Source: Scylla paramamosain (Eukaryota; Arthropoda; Malacostraca; Decapoda; Portunidae). Taken from it: DNA of 64,000 nucleotides. The translations under genes and the position numbers were made by a program. The DNA lies in NCBI RefSeq assembly GCF_035594125.1, contig NC_087166.1, forward strand, positions 17,012,766-17,076,765. Direction: 5' to 3'. The notes under the pieces are model-generated. The model worked only from the letters and a program-made list of their open reading frames with translations. It did not search any database and was not told where the DNA came from. The number at the start of each line of letters is the position of its first letter. Positions within the stretch are counted from its first letter, which is position 1. Positions 1 through 33,499 of the stretch are shown here, in pieces.

Positions 1-5265
<5,265 letters not shown>

Positions 5266-5510
5266 TACCAAAAACGAAATGCCGCTTTGTTTGCTTTATA
5301 GAATACTTCGCATGCATTTTAACGTTTTGATACTTAACAATGTGAAAAAAAAAAAAATTCAAAATACACCTTTTTTGTAATGTTGTTCAGGTTTTGAATA
5401 CAGAGTGATATTCGAGTGTTTTCGCCTTTTGGTACCTAAGCAGCTCAGAAACACTCATTATGCACGTCTCTCATAATGTCTTTTCGTTTCCCCATATATA
5501 GAGGTTAAAA
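5266..5510 (+). repeat. Short inverted block of satellite monomers (plus orientation)
   Basis: About 2.5 monomers in plus orientation inside a long minus-oriented block. It is the left arm of the palindrome centred near 5511. Confidence 0.8.
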
Positions 5511-5742
5511 CTCTATATAGGGAAACGAAAAGATATCATGAGAGACGTGCATAATGAGTGTTTCTGAACTGCTTAGGTACCAAAACGCCAAAACGCTTGA
5601 ATATCACTCTATATTGAAAACCAGAACAACATTACAAAAAAGGTGTATTTTGAGATTTTTCTTTTCACATTGTTAAGTACTAAAACGTTAAAATGCATGC
5701 GTAGCATTCTATACAGGGAAACAAAGCGGTATTTTTCAACTT
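5272..5742. repeat. Near-perfect palindrome with ~230-bp arms
   Basis: The left arm (about 5272-5508) is followed after a few bases by its reverse complement (about 5515-5742). Matching landmarks are GCCGCTTTGTTTGC against GGGAAACAAAGCGG, AGACGTGCATAATGAG against its complement, and CCATATATAGAGG against the centre CTCTATATAGGG. A few substitutions and one A-run length difference separate the arms. A single strand could fold into a long hairpin. Confidence 0.85.
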
Positions 5743-7975
5743 TTTAAAGCATGCAAAAGCATGCTTTAAAAGTTTAAAAGCATGCAAACAACCCTATATA
5801 GGAAATAAACCGATATTATAAGAAACGTGTTTCTTAATTTCTTTGGTACCAAAAAGCTAAAACGCGTGTATAGCACTTAATAGGGAGAAACAAAACAAAA
5901 TCTACTACAAACGATTCTTTTTTCTCACATAGTTAGGTACTAAAACACCATGTGCATGCAAAGTACCCTATAACGGGAAACAAAAGGACATCACGAGAAA
6001 TGTGTAGTATGGGTGCTTTTGAGCCTCTTAGATAGCGAAACTATAAAACGCGTGAATAGCACTTTATATGAAGAAACAGAACATCATTAAAAACATTTAT
6101 TTTGAGTTTTTTTTTCTTTATCACATTGTTAGATGCCAAAATGTCAAAATTCATGCAAAGCCCTATAAAGGGGAAACGAAATTATATTACCAGGAACGTG
6201 TGTTTTGAGTGTTTTTGAGCTTCTTACGTATCAAACAATAAAACGCATGCAAAAGAGTCTTTATTAGGAAGCAATAACATCAGAAAAAATGTGTGTTTTC
6301 AGTATTTTTTAACTTATTAGGGAGAGAAACGCGAAAATGCATACAAATTACACATCGTGATGAAATAAAAGATATCATCAGATACGTGTATTACGAGTGT
6401 TTTTGAGATTCTTATATAACAAGAGTCGAAAACGCGTGAATAGTATTCTGTATGGAGGAATAGAACACTATTACCAAAAAAACATGTATTTTTATTTATT
6501 TTTTTTTTTTCACATTGTTATGTACAAAAAACCCAAAATACATGCAGAACACTGTATGTGGGGAAGCGAAACATTACAAGAGGAGTATCTTTTTGTACCA
6601 AAACGCTAAAACGACTACAGAACATGTCAAAACAATAAGCAAAAACGTACATATTCAGTTTTTTTTTTTTCATTGTTTTAAGCAACAAAACAATAAAATC
6701 CATGGAAAGCACCCTATATTGGAATACAAAATATTTCCAGAAAAGTGTTTTATCATAGTTTAAGGGCTTCTTACGTATCAAAATACTAAAACGCATAAAA
6801 AGTACACTTTTATGGAAAAACAATAACTTTACCAAAAATGTTCATTTTGAGTATTTTTGAGCTTATTAGATACAAAAGCGGCAAAATGTATGCATAATAC
6901 CCTATATGGTATAAAAAAGAAAAAAAAACGTAATTAACAGACGCGTGTATTATGAGTGTTACTGACCTTAAGTAACTAAACTGTAATTCGCGTGAAGAGC
7001 ACTCTACATGTAGAAACATTACAAAAAACGTGTTTTTTTCAGTGTTTTTCACATTGTTAGGTATCAAAACGCCAAAATGCACGCAAAGTAGTTTTTTTTA
7101 TAGAAAAATTAATTGACATTACCTGAAACGTACTTTTTCAGTGTTTTTCAACGTTTTAGACATTAAAACGCTAAAATACATGGAAAACACTCTATACTGG
7201 AATACATAACATTACCAAAAACTTGCTTTTTGAGTGTTTTTTTTTTTTTTTAGCTTCTTAGGTACCAAATGCTAAAACGATTACAAGACACACTTCATGG
7301 CAAAACAGAATAACACAAATATTCAATATTTTGAGCTTCTTACGTAGAAAAAAACCTAAATTCATGCAAACTACCACCCTATGTGAGAAACGAAACGATA
7401 TTAAAAGAAACACGTCTTTTAAGTGTTTTTGAGTCTCTAAGGCACCAAAACGCTAAAATGCATGGAAAACACTTTATATTGGAATAGAAAAACACATTCC
7501 AAAAAGCGTGTATTTTCGGCTTATGCACAAGTGTTACAAATATTATGTATTACAAGTGTTTCTGAACTACCAAAACGGTAAAACGCGTAAATGGTATTTT
7601 TTTTTTTTTTTTTTTAGAAAAACAGAACATGACCATGAACGTCTTCTTATTTATTTATTTATATTTTTTTTCAGTTGTTATGTTATAAAGCGCCTAAATG
7701 CATGGAAAACACCCTATATGGTGAGACGAAAGGACATTAAGAAAACATGTATTGTTAGTGTTTTTTAACTTCTTAAGTACCAAAACTCTGAAACTCTGAA
7801 TGGAGGAACAAAAGAACATTACCAAAAACGTGTGTTTTGAATATTTTCCATATTTTTAGGTATGAAAGTGCAAAAAAAAAAACACAAGAAAAAAAAAACT
7901 CTATATGAAAAATTAAACGACAATACCAGAAACATGACTTTTCAGTGTTTTGAGCCTGTTAGGCACCAAAATACT
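5511..7975 (-). repeat. Satellite array, minus orientation
   Basis: Minus-oriented monomers with many poly(A) expansions. A monomer near 6925-6960 carries the AACAGACGCGTGTATTATGAG element that marks the ~0.55/1.1 kb units further downstream. No gene seen. Confidence 0.83.
5742..5771. repeat. Small perfect hairpin
   Basis: A 13-nt stem TTTTAAAGCATGC (5742-5754), a 4-A loop and the exact complement (5759-5771). It sits at the right end of the larger palindrome and is followed by another GCATGC step. It could be a by-product of the rearrangement that made the palindrome. Confidence 0.85.
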
Positions 7976-12406
<4,431 letters not shown>

Positions 12407-12599
12407 AACATTATGAAAAACGTGTACTTTGAGTGTTATTGAATTTCTTACGTACCAGAACGTTAAAACACATGAAAATCATCTTATAGAAAAAAAACTG
12501 AAGAAAAAAAAACAAGTATTTTCAGTGTTATTGAGCTTGTTACGTACAAATTCAATAAGAAATTCAATAACACTCAAAGTACACGTTTTTCATAATGTT

Positions 12600-12601
<2 letters not shown>

Positions 12602-12693
<92 letters not shown>
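12602..12693. repeat. (TA)n microsatellite, ~92 bp
   Basis: Flanked by the same CATAATGTTTG / CAAACATTATG inverted pair as the array at 12065-12404, so it is a shortened copy of the same palindrome. Confidence 0.95.
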
Positions 12694-12695
<2 letters not shown>

Positions 12696-12730
12696 AACAT
12701 TATGAAAAACGTGTACTTTGAGTGTTATTG

Positions 12731-12933
<203 letters not shown>

Positions 12934-13080
12934 AACATTATGAAAAACAAGTACTTTGAGTGTTATTGAATTTCTTACGTACCAGAACGTTAAAACACAT
13001 GAAAATCATCTTATAGAAAAAAAACTGAAGAAAAAAAAACAAGTATTTTCAGTGTTATTGAGCTTGTTACGTACAAAAAA

Positions 13081-21385
<8,305 letters not shown>

Positions 21386-21475
<90 letters not shown>
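21386..21475. repeat. (TA)n microsatellite, ~88 bp
   Basis: TA dinucleotides ending in TGTATAGG. The plus-oriented satellite is continuous on both sides. Confidence 0.93.
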
Positions 21476-22439
<964 letters not shown>

Positions 22440-22447
<8 letters not shown>

Positions 22448-23731
22448 GGGTACTTTGCATACAAATACTTGTTTTTGTAATTTTTTTTATGTCTACATAA
22501 AGGGTGTTTTGAATTACTTTTAGCGTTTTCATACGTAATTTATTCAAAAACACTGAAAAGGGACGTTTTTGGTAACTTTTTCACATATATGAGGCTTTTT
22601 TTTTTTTTTTTTTTTTTTACTTTTCAGCGTTTTTGTTCATAGTACCCTCATAAGCACACAAAAGACACGTTTGTGGAAATCTTCGTTACTTTCCCTGTGC
22701 AGGGTGCTTTGCGTGGATTTTGGCGCGTTGGTACCTTACAATTTGAAATACACTCAAAATCCACGTTTCTGATAAAGTTATCTTATATTTCCATTTAGAT
22801 TTCTACTTATGAATTTTCTAGTCTTGGAATCTAACAAGCTGAAAAAAAAAAAAAAAAATCGTAATACACGTTCCTCGTAATGTTGTACTTTCCATGCATG
22901 TTTTGCTTTTTTGTATGTAAGAAGCACAGAAACAATCATATTACAATCAAATTACTTGTTTTTGGTAATGTTATTTTCTCTACATAAAGAGTGTTTTGCA
23001 TGTGTTATTAACGTTTTGGTACGTAAGTACTGAAAACACTTAAAAGACAGGTTTTTTTTTTTTTGTAAACAAGTTTTGTTTCCACCAAAGAGAGTTTCCA
23101 TCATTTTTACACGCTCAGAAATACTCAAAAGACACGCTTCTGGAAATGTTGTTTCTTTCCCCATATATGTTGTTTGATATACATTTTCGCGGTTTAATAC
23201 CTAATAATGAAAAATACACGCAAAATACACGTTTTTGATAAGGTTGTTATTTTTCTGCAAATTGAGTGGTGTTAATGCGTTTTAGCGTTTTGGTACCTAA
23301 GAAGCTTAAAAAAACTCATAGTACGTTCATCGTAATGTCTTTTCGTTTCTCCATCTAGTTTACTTTGCATGTATTTTTTGTTTTTGTGTGTACAAAGCTC
23401 AAAAATGTGCAAAATAGTTATCTTTGGTAATGTTATTCTGTTTCTCCGTAAAGTGTTTCTTGCATGTGTTTTCATAGATAATGAGTTCAAAACCCTTAAA
23501 AGACACGTTTTTAGTAATGTTGTTTTTGAATTTTTATATAGGGTGATTTCAAATTTTTTTTTTCTTTCGTGCCTACCACGATAAAAAAAAAACACTCAAA
23601 ACTCACGTTTCTGTTACTGTTATTTAATTTCCCCATATAGGGGGCTTTGCATGCATTTTTGCCATTTAGGTACCTAATAATGTGAAAACACTTCAATATA
23701 CACATTTGTTGGAAATGTTATACTTTTCCTA
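22440..23731 (+). repeat. Satellite array, plus orientation
   Basis: Plus-oriented monomers. From about 22562 onward this matches the reverse complement of 2967-4130. No gene seen. Confidence 0.85.
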
Positions 23732-25319
<1,588 letters not shown>

Positions 25320-26379
25320 CTCCATATATGAAAATACAAAAAAACAACAATACGAAAAAAAGTGTTTTTAAGTGTTTTTGATCTTCTTACATACCAATAA
25401 GATAAAACGCATGTAAAACCTTTTTTTTTTTTTTGAAAAAAAAACAATAACTACCAAAAAATAAGTTCTTTGTTTTTTAGCCTTAATCCTTGGAAAGTAT
25501 ACTATTTGGTGAAACGAAAGGACATGATAAGGAACGAGTATTATTAATGTTTTTGAGCTTCTTTGTACCAAAATGCGAAAACGCATAAATAGCACTCTTT
25601 GGCGAAACCGGAAAAACACAAAAAACCTGTATTTTTTCACACAATGTTAGGTACCAAAACGATAAAATACATTCAAAGCACCCTATCTAGGGAAACGAAA
25701 CGAGATTTCCAGAAACGTGTCTGTTGAGTGTTAATGAGCGTGCTAGACACTGAAACGATAAAAAAAAAACAAAAAAAAAACATAGAAAGCACCCTATATG
25801 AGAAAAAAAAAACAATATTACCAAAAACGTCTCTTTCAGTGTTTTGAGTTACTTCCGTATCATAAACGCTAAAACGCATGCAAAACACACTTTATGGAGA
25901 AACGGAAAAGCATTAATAAAAACAAGTATTTTGAATGTTTTTGTGCTTGTTGCGTTGTAAACGCCAAAATGCATGGAAAATATACTATATGGGGAAAAGA
26001 AAAGATATTACAAGTGTATTATGAGTGTTTTTGAGCTACATAATTCACAAAACACCAAAACAGGATGAATAGATATCTAAATGGAGAAAGGATATTACCA
26101 AAAACGTGTATTTTTTTTTTTTACACTGTTACGTACAAAAACACACACAAAAAAAAATCATGCAAATCAAATTATATGAGGAAAAGAAACGAGAATTCCA
26201 GAATCATATCTTTTGAATGTTTATGGGGGTGCTAGGCACCAAAAAGCTAAAAAAAAAACAAAAAAAAAACATATAATACACTTTATACGTGACTGAAAAA
26301 CGTGTTTTTTGAGTGTTTTGAATTTCTTACGTACCAAAACGCTAAAACGGATACAGTTTATGGAGAAATAGAATGACGT

Positions 26380-28140
26380 TACCAAAAAACAATGATTTAG
26401 AGCGTTATTGAGCTTGTTAAGCAATAAAACCTTAAAATACTAGTAACATAATATATATGGGGAAACAAAATGACATTACGAGAAACATGTATTATGTTTT
26501 TTTTGTTTTTTTTTTGAGCTCCGTATTTACCAAAACGCTAAAACTCGTTAATACCAGTCTATATGGAAAAAAAAAAACATAACATTACGAAAAACGTATA
26601 TTTTGAATGTATTTCCTATTGTTAGGTAGCAAAACTAAAAAATAAATGCAAATCCCCTCATACAGAGAAAGGAAACGAGATTTCCAGAAATGTGTCTTTT
26701 CAGTTTTTATGAGAGTGCTAGGCATCAAAATGATAAAAAGAATGGAAAGCATCCAATACTGGTATAAAAAAAAAAAAAGATATTACCAAAAACCATTCTT
26801 TAGTGTTTTTGAGCTACTTACGTACCAAAACACTGAAGGGCATGTAAAAAAAACTCTTCATGGAGAAACTGCATAATTTTACCAAACACGTTTATTTTGT
26901 TGGATTTTTTTTTTGTTACGTAGAAAAATGTCAAAATGCATTCAAAGTATGGGGAAACGATTAGACATTATAAGAAACTTGTATTATGAGAGTTTTTGAG
27001 CTTCTTATTTACAAAAATGTTAAAACGCATGAATATATCGAAATATAGAACAATACCAAAACAACTTGTGTTTTGCGTGACTTTCACATTATTAGGTATC
27101 AAACCGCCAAATTGCAAGCAAATCATTCATATGGGGAACGAAACGACATTACCAGAAACACTAAAACAAATGCAAAACACCCTTTAAGAAGAAACAGAAT
27201 AATATTGCTAAAAAAACAGGTGTTTTGAGTTTTTTTTGAGCTTGTTATAAATTATATAAAAAACATTATATAAAACCACCCTAGATTCCTTAACAAAATA
27301 ATATTACCAAAGACGTCTCTTTTTAATGTTTTTAAGCTTCTTACGTAGTAAAACGCTGAAACGCATCCAAAAAATCTTTATAGAGAAACTGTGTAACTGT
27401 ACCAAAAACATACATTTTCAGTGTTTTTGCTACATAGGGAAATGCCAAGATGTATAGAAAGTAATTTATATCATGAAATAAAAAAGTATTACAAGAAATA
27501 TACATTATGAGAGTTTTCGAACTTCTCAGCTAGAAAAATGCCAAAACGCATGAAAAGCACTCTATATCAAGAAACAGAACAGCATTACCAAAAAAATATG
27601 TATTTTGAGGTATTTTCATATCATAAAGTATTTAAACGGCAAAATCCATGCAAAGTCCCTAATATGGGGACACGAAATGACATTACCAGAAACATGCCTT
27701 GAGTGTTTTTATCGTGGTAGGCACAAAATCGCTAAAAAAAAAAAAAAAAACGGAAATCTCCCTATACGAGTATGAAAATACAAAAACAACATTACTAAAA
27801 ACGTGTCTTTTAAGAGTTTTGAACTTTTTATCTATGAAGGTACATGCAAAATACACTTTATGGAGAAACAGAATAACTAACAAAAACATGTAATTTGCGT
27901 ATTTTTGAGCTTGTTACTAGGTTAGGTTAGGTTAGGTTAGGTCTTACAAAAGCAACAAAATACATGCAAATTACTCTATAAGCAGAAACGAAAAGACATT
28001 ACGATAAACGTACACGCAAAGCACCCTACATGGGTAAAGTAATGAAGATTTCCAGAAAGGTGTCAGTTGTGTTTGTGAGGGTGCTATGCACCGAAACGCT
28101 AAATTTATAAAAGCACTATATATGTGAAAAAATAATTACC
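26380..28140 (-). repeat. Third, older copy of the duplicated segment
   Basis: Matches 1620-4130 in the same orientation with clearly lower identity than the inverted pair. Landmarks include CCTTAAAATACTAGTAA near 26430, TGATAAAAAGAATGGAAAG near 26730, and the segment near 28018-28150 against 3985-4130. It lacks the (TA)n array found at 2750 and about 625 bp corresponding to 3360-3985, and it carries the TTAGG run at 27918. Confidence 0.7.
27918..27942 (+). repeat. Interstitial telomere-type (TTAGG)n run
   Basis: Four perfect TTAGG units (27922-27941) preceded by TAGG. They interrupt a monomer exactly between GAGCTTGTTAC and TACAAAAGC, where other monomers read GTTACGTACAAAA. TTAGG is the usual telomeric repeat of arthropods. 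The run is plus-strand TTAGG and too short to be a telomere. Confidence 0.9.
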
Positions 28141-31100
28141 AAAACGTCTGTTTTCAATGTTTTCTAGCTACTTACGTATGACACATAAAAACCATTACAA
28201 ATAAGAAGTATTTTGAGTGTTTTTGAGTTTCTTCCCTATAAAATTCCAAAATATATGCAAACTACCCTACATGAATAAAAGAAAAAAAATATCACAAGAA
28301 ACTTGTATTATAAGTGTTTTTTTAGAGTCTTAGGTACCATTACGGAAAAAAAAAACATGAATATATGGAGAAACAGAACTTTACCAAAAAAATTTGTATT
28401 TTGAGTGTATTTCACATTGTTAGGTGCGAAAATGCATAAAAAACACCCTATACGGGGAAATGCAACGAGATTTCCAGAAACAGGTGTATTTGAATGTTTA
28501 TAAGCGTGCTAGGCACAAAGACGATAAAAAAAGAAATCGAAAGCACCCGATATGGGAAAATAGAACAATATTACCAAAAGGCATAAACGCATGAATTGCA
28601 TAGAACAACATTTTTAACAACATGTATTTTGATTTTTTTTCACATTATTAGATACCAAAATTTAAAAAAAAATATGCAAAGCAATTCTATATGGGTAAAT
28701 GAAACGAAACTTTCAGAAAAGTGTCTTTTAAGTGTTTATGAGCATGTTAGACACTACAAACGCTAAAATGCATGGATATCATCTTATAACAACAATGACA
28801 AATGTGTCTTTTCAGTGTTTTTTTTTTTTTTTTACTTATTACGTATATGAAGGATAAAACGCATGGAAAACATCCTGTCTGAAAAAAAAAAATATGAATA
28901 GCATTACAAAAAAAAACAAGTATTTTGCCTTTTGAACTTGTTACGTACAAAAACACCAAAATGCATGCAAAATACCATATATAAAGAAGTAAAAAGACAT
29001 TAACAGAGCAGTGTATAATGAGTTTTTTTGAGCTTCTTAGGTACCAAAGCTATAAAGCGAATGAATCGTACTTTATAAGGAGAAAGAGAGCGAATAATAA
29101 AAAAAAAAAACGTGTATTTTGAGAGTATTTTACATTGTTAGGTACCAAAACAACAAAATGCATGAAAAAAAACTATTTTCAGGAAAAGAAACAAAATTAT
29201 TATAAACGTGCCTTTTGAGTATTTTTCTGAATCTTAGGCACCATAACGCTAAAAAAAACATGTAAAGGAATACAAAACAACTACGAACAGTTATCTTTTG
29301 AGTGTTTTTTGATCTTCTTAGGTACTAAAACATTAAAATGCATGCAAAACAACCTTCATGGAGAAACAGAATAACATTACTAAAAATAAGTATTTTTTTT
29401 GTTTTCTTCCAGCTTCTTACGTACAAAAACACCAAAGTGAATGAAAAATACCCTATATGGGCAAACGAAACTACATTATCAGAAACTTGTCTTATGACTG
29501 TTTTTCAGAGAGTTAAGTACCAAATCACTGAAAAGCATAAAGAATCAGATCGACCTAACCAAAAAACGTGTTTTTTGAATGCATTTCACATTGTTAGACG
29601 CTATAACGCCAAAATAGATGCAAAGAAACATGACAGGGGAAAGAAGACGACATTTCTAGAAACGTGTCGTTTAGGTTTTATGAGCGTGTTAGGGACCAAA
29701 ACGGTAAAATCATTTAAAGCACCATATTTACGAGAAATAAAATAGCAATCTAAAAAACTTGTCTTTTGAGTGTTTTTGAGCTACTTGCGTAAGAAAACGC
29801 TTAAACGCATGTAAAACGCTCTTCATGGAGGAACACATTAACATTTCCAATAACAAGTATTTAATGTTTTTTTTTTAGATTGTTACGTACAAAAAACGTG
29901 AAAGTGCATGGAAAGTACTCTATATAGCGAAACGAAAAGACATTACAAGAAACGTGTATTAAGAATGTTTTTAAGCTTCTTAGGTACCAAAACGCTAAAA
30001 CTTACAAATACCTTACTATATGGAGAAAAAAAATAATATTACCCCCCCAACAAAATAGCATTTTCATTATATTTCACAATGTTAAATTCCAAAACGTCAA
30101 AATGCACGCAAAGCACCCTATAGATGGAAAGGGGACAAGATTTTCAGAAACGTGTCTGTTAACTGTTTCTGAACGTGCTAAGCACAAAAAAAAAAAGTAA
30201 AAAAGCATGGAAAGCACCCTATACTTGAAAATCAACCGACATTATCAAAAAGTCTCGTTTCAGTGTTTTCAAGCTACTTAAGTACTAAAACGCTAAAACG
30301 CATAAAAAAAAACTATTTTATGAAGGAACACAATAACACAAACGGAAACAAATATTGTGAGTGTTTTAAAGCTTGTTATGTATTATACACGTATACATCA
30401 CTTACTATAGAGAAACAGAACAACATTGCCAAAAAAGTCTCCTTTGTTTGTTTTTACATTGTTATGCACCAAAACGCCAAAAAGCATACAAAGCACCCTA
30501 TATGGAGAAACGAAAGAACATGTATTTTTAGAGTTTTCAGCTTATTAGGTACCAAAACACTAAAAGGCATGAATAACACTATATGGAAAAGCAAATCAAC
30601 ATTACCAAAAACATGAATTTTGAGTGTATTCCACATTGTTAGGTATCAAATCGCAAAAATGCAAACAAAGCACCCTATATATGGAAAGGAAACGAGATTT
30701 CCAGGAACACATCTTTTCATTGTTTATGAGCGTTCTAGTCACTAAAACGCTAATGAGCATGAAAAGAACCCTATGTGGGATAACAAAACATTACCAAAGA
30801 TGTCCCTTTTCAGTGTTTGTTGAGCTGTTTACTTACAAAAACGCTGAAACGCAAGGAAAACACTTTTTATGGAGAAACAGAATAACGTTACCAAAAATAT
30901 AAATATGGAGTGTTTTTGAGCTTGTTAGGTACAAAAACTACAAAATGCCTTCCAAGTACCCTATATGGTAAAGCAAAACATAATTAACCGACGCGTGTAT
31001 TATGAGTAGGTAAAAAAAAACGCTAAAACGATTGAATAGCATTCGATATGAAGAAACTGTAAAACATTAAAAAAAAAAAGATGTGTTTTGAGTGTTTTCA

Positions 31101-32114
31101 CATTATTAGGTACCAAACCGCCAAAATATATACAAAACACTTTTATACAGAAACGAATCGACATTACTTGAAACTTGCCTTTTCACTGTTACTTAGCGTT
31201 TTATGTACAAAACATGGAAAAACAATTGGAATATAAAACGAAATCACCAAAAACGTGTCCTGTGAGTATTTTTCATCTTCTTACGTACCATAACGCTAAA
31301 ACGCATGCAAAATACCCTTTATGGGGAAACAGAATATCATTACCAAAAACTTACATATTTATTGTTTTTGAGCTTCTTACGTAGGAAAGCGCCAAAATTC
31401 AAGCAAAGTCACCTATATGTGAAACTAGACTTTATTACAAGACACGTATATTATAAGCGTTTCTGAATTACATCGATACCAAAACGTTAAAAAGCGTGAA
31501 TTTCACTTTCTATGGAGAAACACCACAACATTGCCGAAAATGTCTCCTTTGAGTGTTTTTACTTTGGTATGCACCAAAACGCCAAAATGCACGCAAAACA
31601 CCCAATATGGAGAAACGAAAGGACATAACGAGAAACGTTTATTATTAGAGTTTTTAAGATTATTAGGTACGAAAACACTAAAATGCATGAATAACACTCT
31701 ATATGAAGATATTCAACATTACCAAAAATTTGTATTTTGAGTGTATTCCACATTGTTAGGTATCAAATCGCAAAAATGCAAGCAAAGCACCCTATATATG
31801 GAAAGGAAACGAGATTTCTAAGAACACACCTTTTCAGTGTTTATGAGCGTTCTAGTCACCAAAACACTAATGAGTATGGAAAGAACCCAATGTGGGAAAA
31901 CAAAACATCACCAAAAATGTCTCTTTTCAGTGTTTTTTTTTTTTTTACCTGTTTACGTAACAAACGTTCAAACGCAAGGAAAACACTTGATGGAAAATCA
32001 TAATAACATTACCAAAAATATATATTTGGAGTGTTTTTGACCTTGTTAGGTACGAAAACTGGAAAATCCGTTTAAAATACCCTTTATGGTGAAACAAAAC
32101 GTAATTAACAGACA

Positions 32115-32118
32115 CGTG
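32115..32118. other. Target-site duplication, left copy (CGTG)
   Basis: CGTG lies immediately before TGTAACGC. The same four bases follow the 3' LTR. Joining the flanks at one copy restores a normal monomer (AACAGACACGTGTATTATGA). CGTG also happens to precede the 3' LTR internally (39808-39811), so the LTR start cannot be fixed by LTR comparison alone. Confidence 0.75.
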
Positions 32119-32251
32119 TGTAACGCTCCTTTTTATTATTTCTGTGTTTCTTTGAGTCTCCCCAATAATTGTTTTCTTTTGTAGCTTGCGGTGAAGAGGA
32201 GGATAATAGCGGTAATTAAAGGTTTAATGATTATATGAAAAAAAAAAAAAG

Positions 32252-32264
32252 TATATTTATAAGG
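32252..32264 (+). promoter_or_regulatory. Candidate TATA box in the 5' LTR
   Basis: TATATTTATAAGG after a 13-A run, about 135 bp into the LTR. The spacing is plausible for a U3 promoter, but the region is AT-rich and no start-site evidence can be read from sequence. Confidence 0.3.
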
Positions 32265-32624
32265 CGTGTATTCGTGGGAGTGATTTAGAAGTCTTGAAAC
32301 ATTTGTTATAAATAGTCTTTACTTATTTCAACTGTGGTTTTCTCTAATCAGTGGTAATACGAATAATACGATTACATCATGTTGCGTCAGCCTACCAGTA
32401 ACTCATAAGGTGTCATTCCCTAGCTTATAAAATATGTTAGTAATTTAGAATTCAATTATTAACTTCAACTAATGTCCAGCCTGTATGCTCACCTTGCTAG
32501 CCAATTATTCCTGCATTTTTATTTAAACTCACGGTTCAGTAAAATTATTTGTGAAAGAAGAGAGAGAGAGAACTAGCTAAGGTTCCAATAACTTCAGAGG
32601 CCTGGGGGTGTTGAGGGAGAGAGC

Positions 32625-32657
32625 ACAGAATGGCGTCTCCCTTCCCTCTGGCAACAG
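32625..32657 (+). repeat. 33-bp direct repeat inside the LTR, first copy
   Basis: Begins ACAGAATGGCGTCTCCC and ends CTCTGGCAACAG. An exact second copy lies at 32771-32803. This first copy is followed directly by GTGGGT, which looks like a 5' splice site (CAACAG|GTGGGT). Confidence 0.9.
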
Positions 32658-32770
32658 GTGGGTCTCGTAGCTCTGAAATATTTGATTTTTCTTTTATTTA
32701 GAAGTGAATATTACTGTGTTCATGTTTATTATTCATGTCTCTAGTGAAGATATAGTAACAGTACGTGTTG

Positions 32771-32803
32771 ACAGAATGGCGTCTCCCTTCCCTCTGGCAA
32801 CAG
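32771..32803 (+). repeat. 33-bp direct repeat inside the LTR, second copy
   Basis: Exact repeat of 32625-32657, 146 bp downstream and followed by ATAAAATAG. Both copies are also present in the 3' LTR (40318-40350 and 40464-40496). Confidence 0.9.
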
Positions 32804-33213
32804 ATAAAATAGCCGGTGTTGGTCCCACGTGGAGACAGGCCACAGAGTCTTGGGAAAGTGTTAGCCATGTAATGTTTCTTTAGTCAAATATAGTCTACTG
32901 TGAATGTGTTGTGGGCAATATTATTGCCGTAGAGAAGTGATGGATGAAGGCTGTGACGCTATTTAGGGATATAACGGTGCCCAGAATCAATGGTACTCTT
33001 GAGGAGTTATAAAAGTAATTATTTTCTTGTGTATTCGTAGTGTTAAGTGACGGAGTATAAGTGTATATGCCATACCAGAATTTCAAGTGCCTTTTCTTTT
33101 TTTTCTAGATTAACCACTCGATAAAGTGTCATAGTGGGTCAGTCAACCCAAAGAATCCCATCAGTATTATTCATTTAATTATTTTTGCTATTTTTATATT
33201 TTTCGTTCCTCCT

Positions 33214-33219
33214 AATAAA
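33214..33219 (+). promoter_or_regulatory. AATAAA polyadenylation signal in the 5' LTR
   Basis: AATAAA followed by GCCACACTGTAGG. The functional copy for element transcripts would be the one in the 3' LTR (40907-40912). If used, R would lie roughly between the TATA-like box and this signal. Confidence 0.5.
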
Positions 33220-33476
33220 GCCACACTGTAGGTACTGTGTGATAATTAACCTCTCCCTACCCTCTGGCCATGACGATGAAGGCGAGAACCATTACCAATC
33301 AAAAATGTTTTCTTTTTTTTTCTATTGTGTGTGCGTGCTTCACCTCTTCTCTCTTCTTCCTCTTCTTTTTTCTTCTTCACCGTGAAGATCTTTGCCTCGT
33401 CTCATTAGAGCTCTGATCGGACCGGTGAGGAGGAGGGAGGAGGGGGGAACCGGAGGAGGGGGGAGTGGCGTTACAC

Positions 33477-33499
33477 TGGTGGCATAGCGGTGGGATTCG
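33477..33499 (+). other. Primer-binding site resembling the tRNA-Leu 3' end, with a 2-nt insertion
   Basis: One base after the LTR the sequence reads TGGTGGCA, then TA, then GCGGTGGGATTCG. Without the TA it is complementary to the 3' end of the tRNA-Leu class ending CCCACCGCTGCCA-CCA, as I remember it. The TA would have to bulge out, or the host tRNA differs. The position next to the LTR and the opening TGG are standard for an LTR-element primer site. Confidence 0.7.

Larger units (their letters stand above)
32119..33475 (+). repeat. 5' long terminal repeat (1357 bp)
   Basis: Starts TGTAAC and ends GTTACA, a 6-bp terminal inverted repeat with the usual TG...CA ends. It aligns with the 3' LTR at a constant offset of 7693 bp up to about 33455. 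The only differences seen are C33289 against T40982 and a 4-bp length difference in the G-rich stretch near 33451-33466. It contains an internal 33-bp duplication, a TATA-like box and an AATAAA. Open frames on both strands within the LTR show no family features. Confidence 0.93.

Noticed and set aside
32895..33086. Minus-strand ORF in the LTR, present identically in both LTRs
   Set aside because: Its conservation follows from LTR identity; no motif or start context supports a gene.
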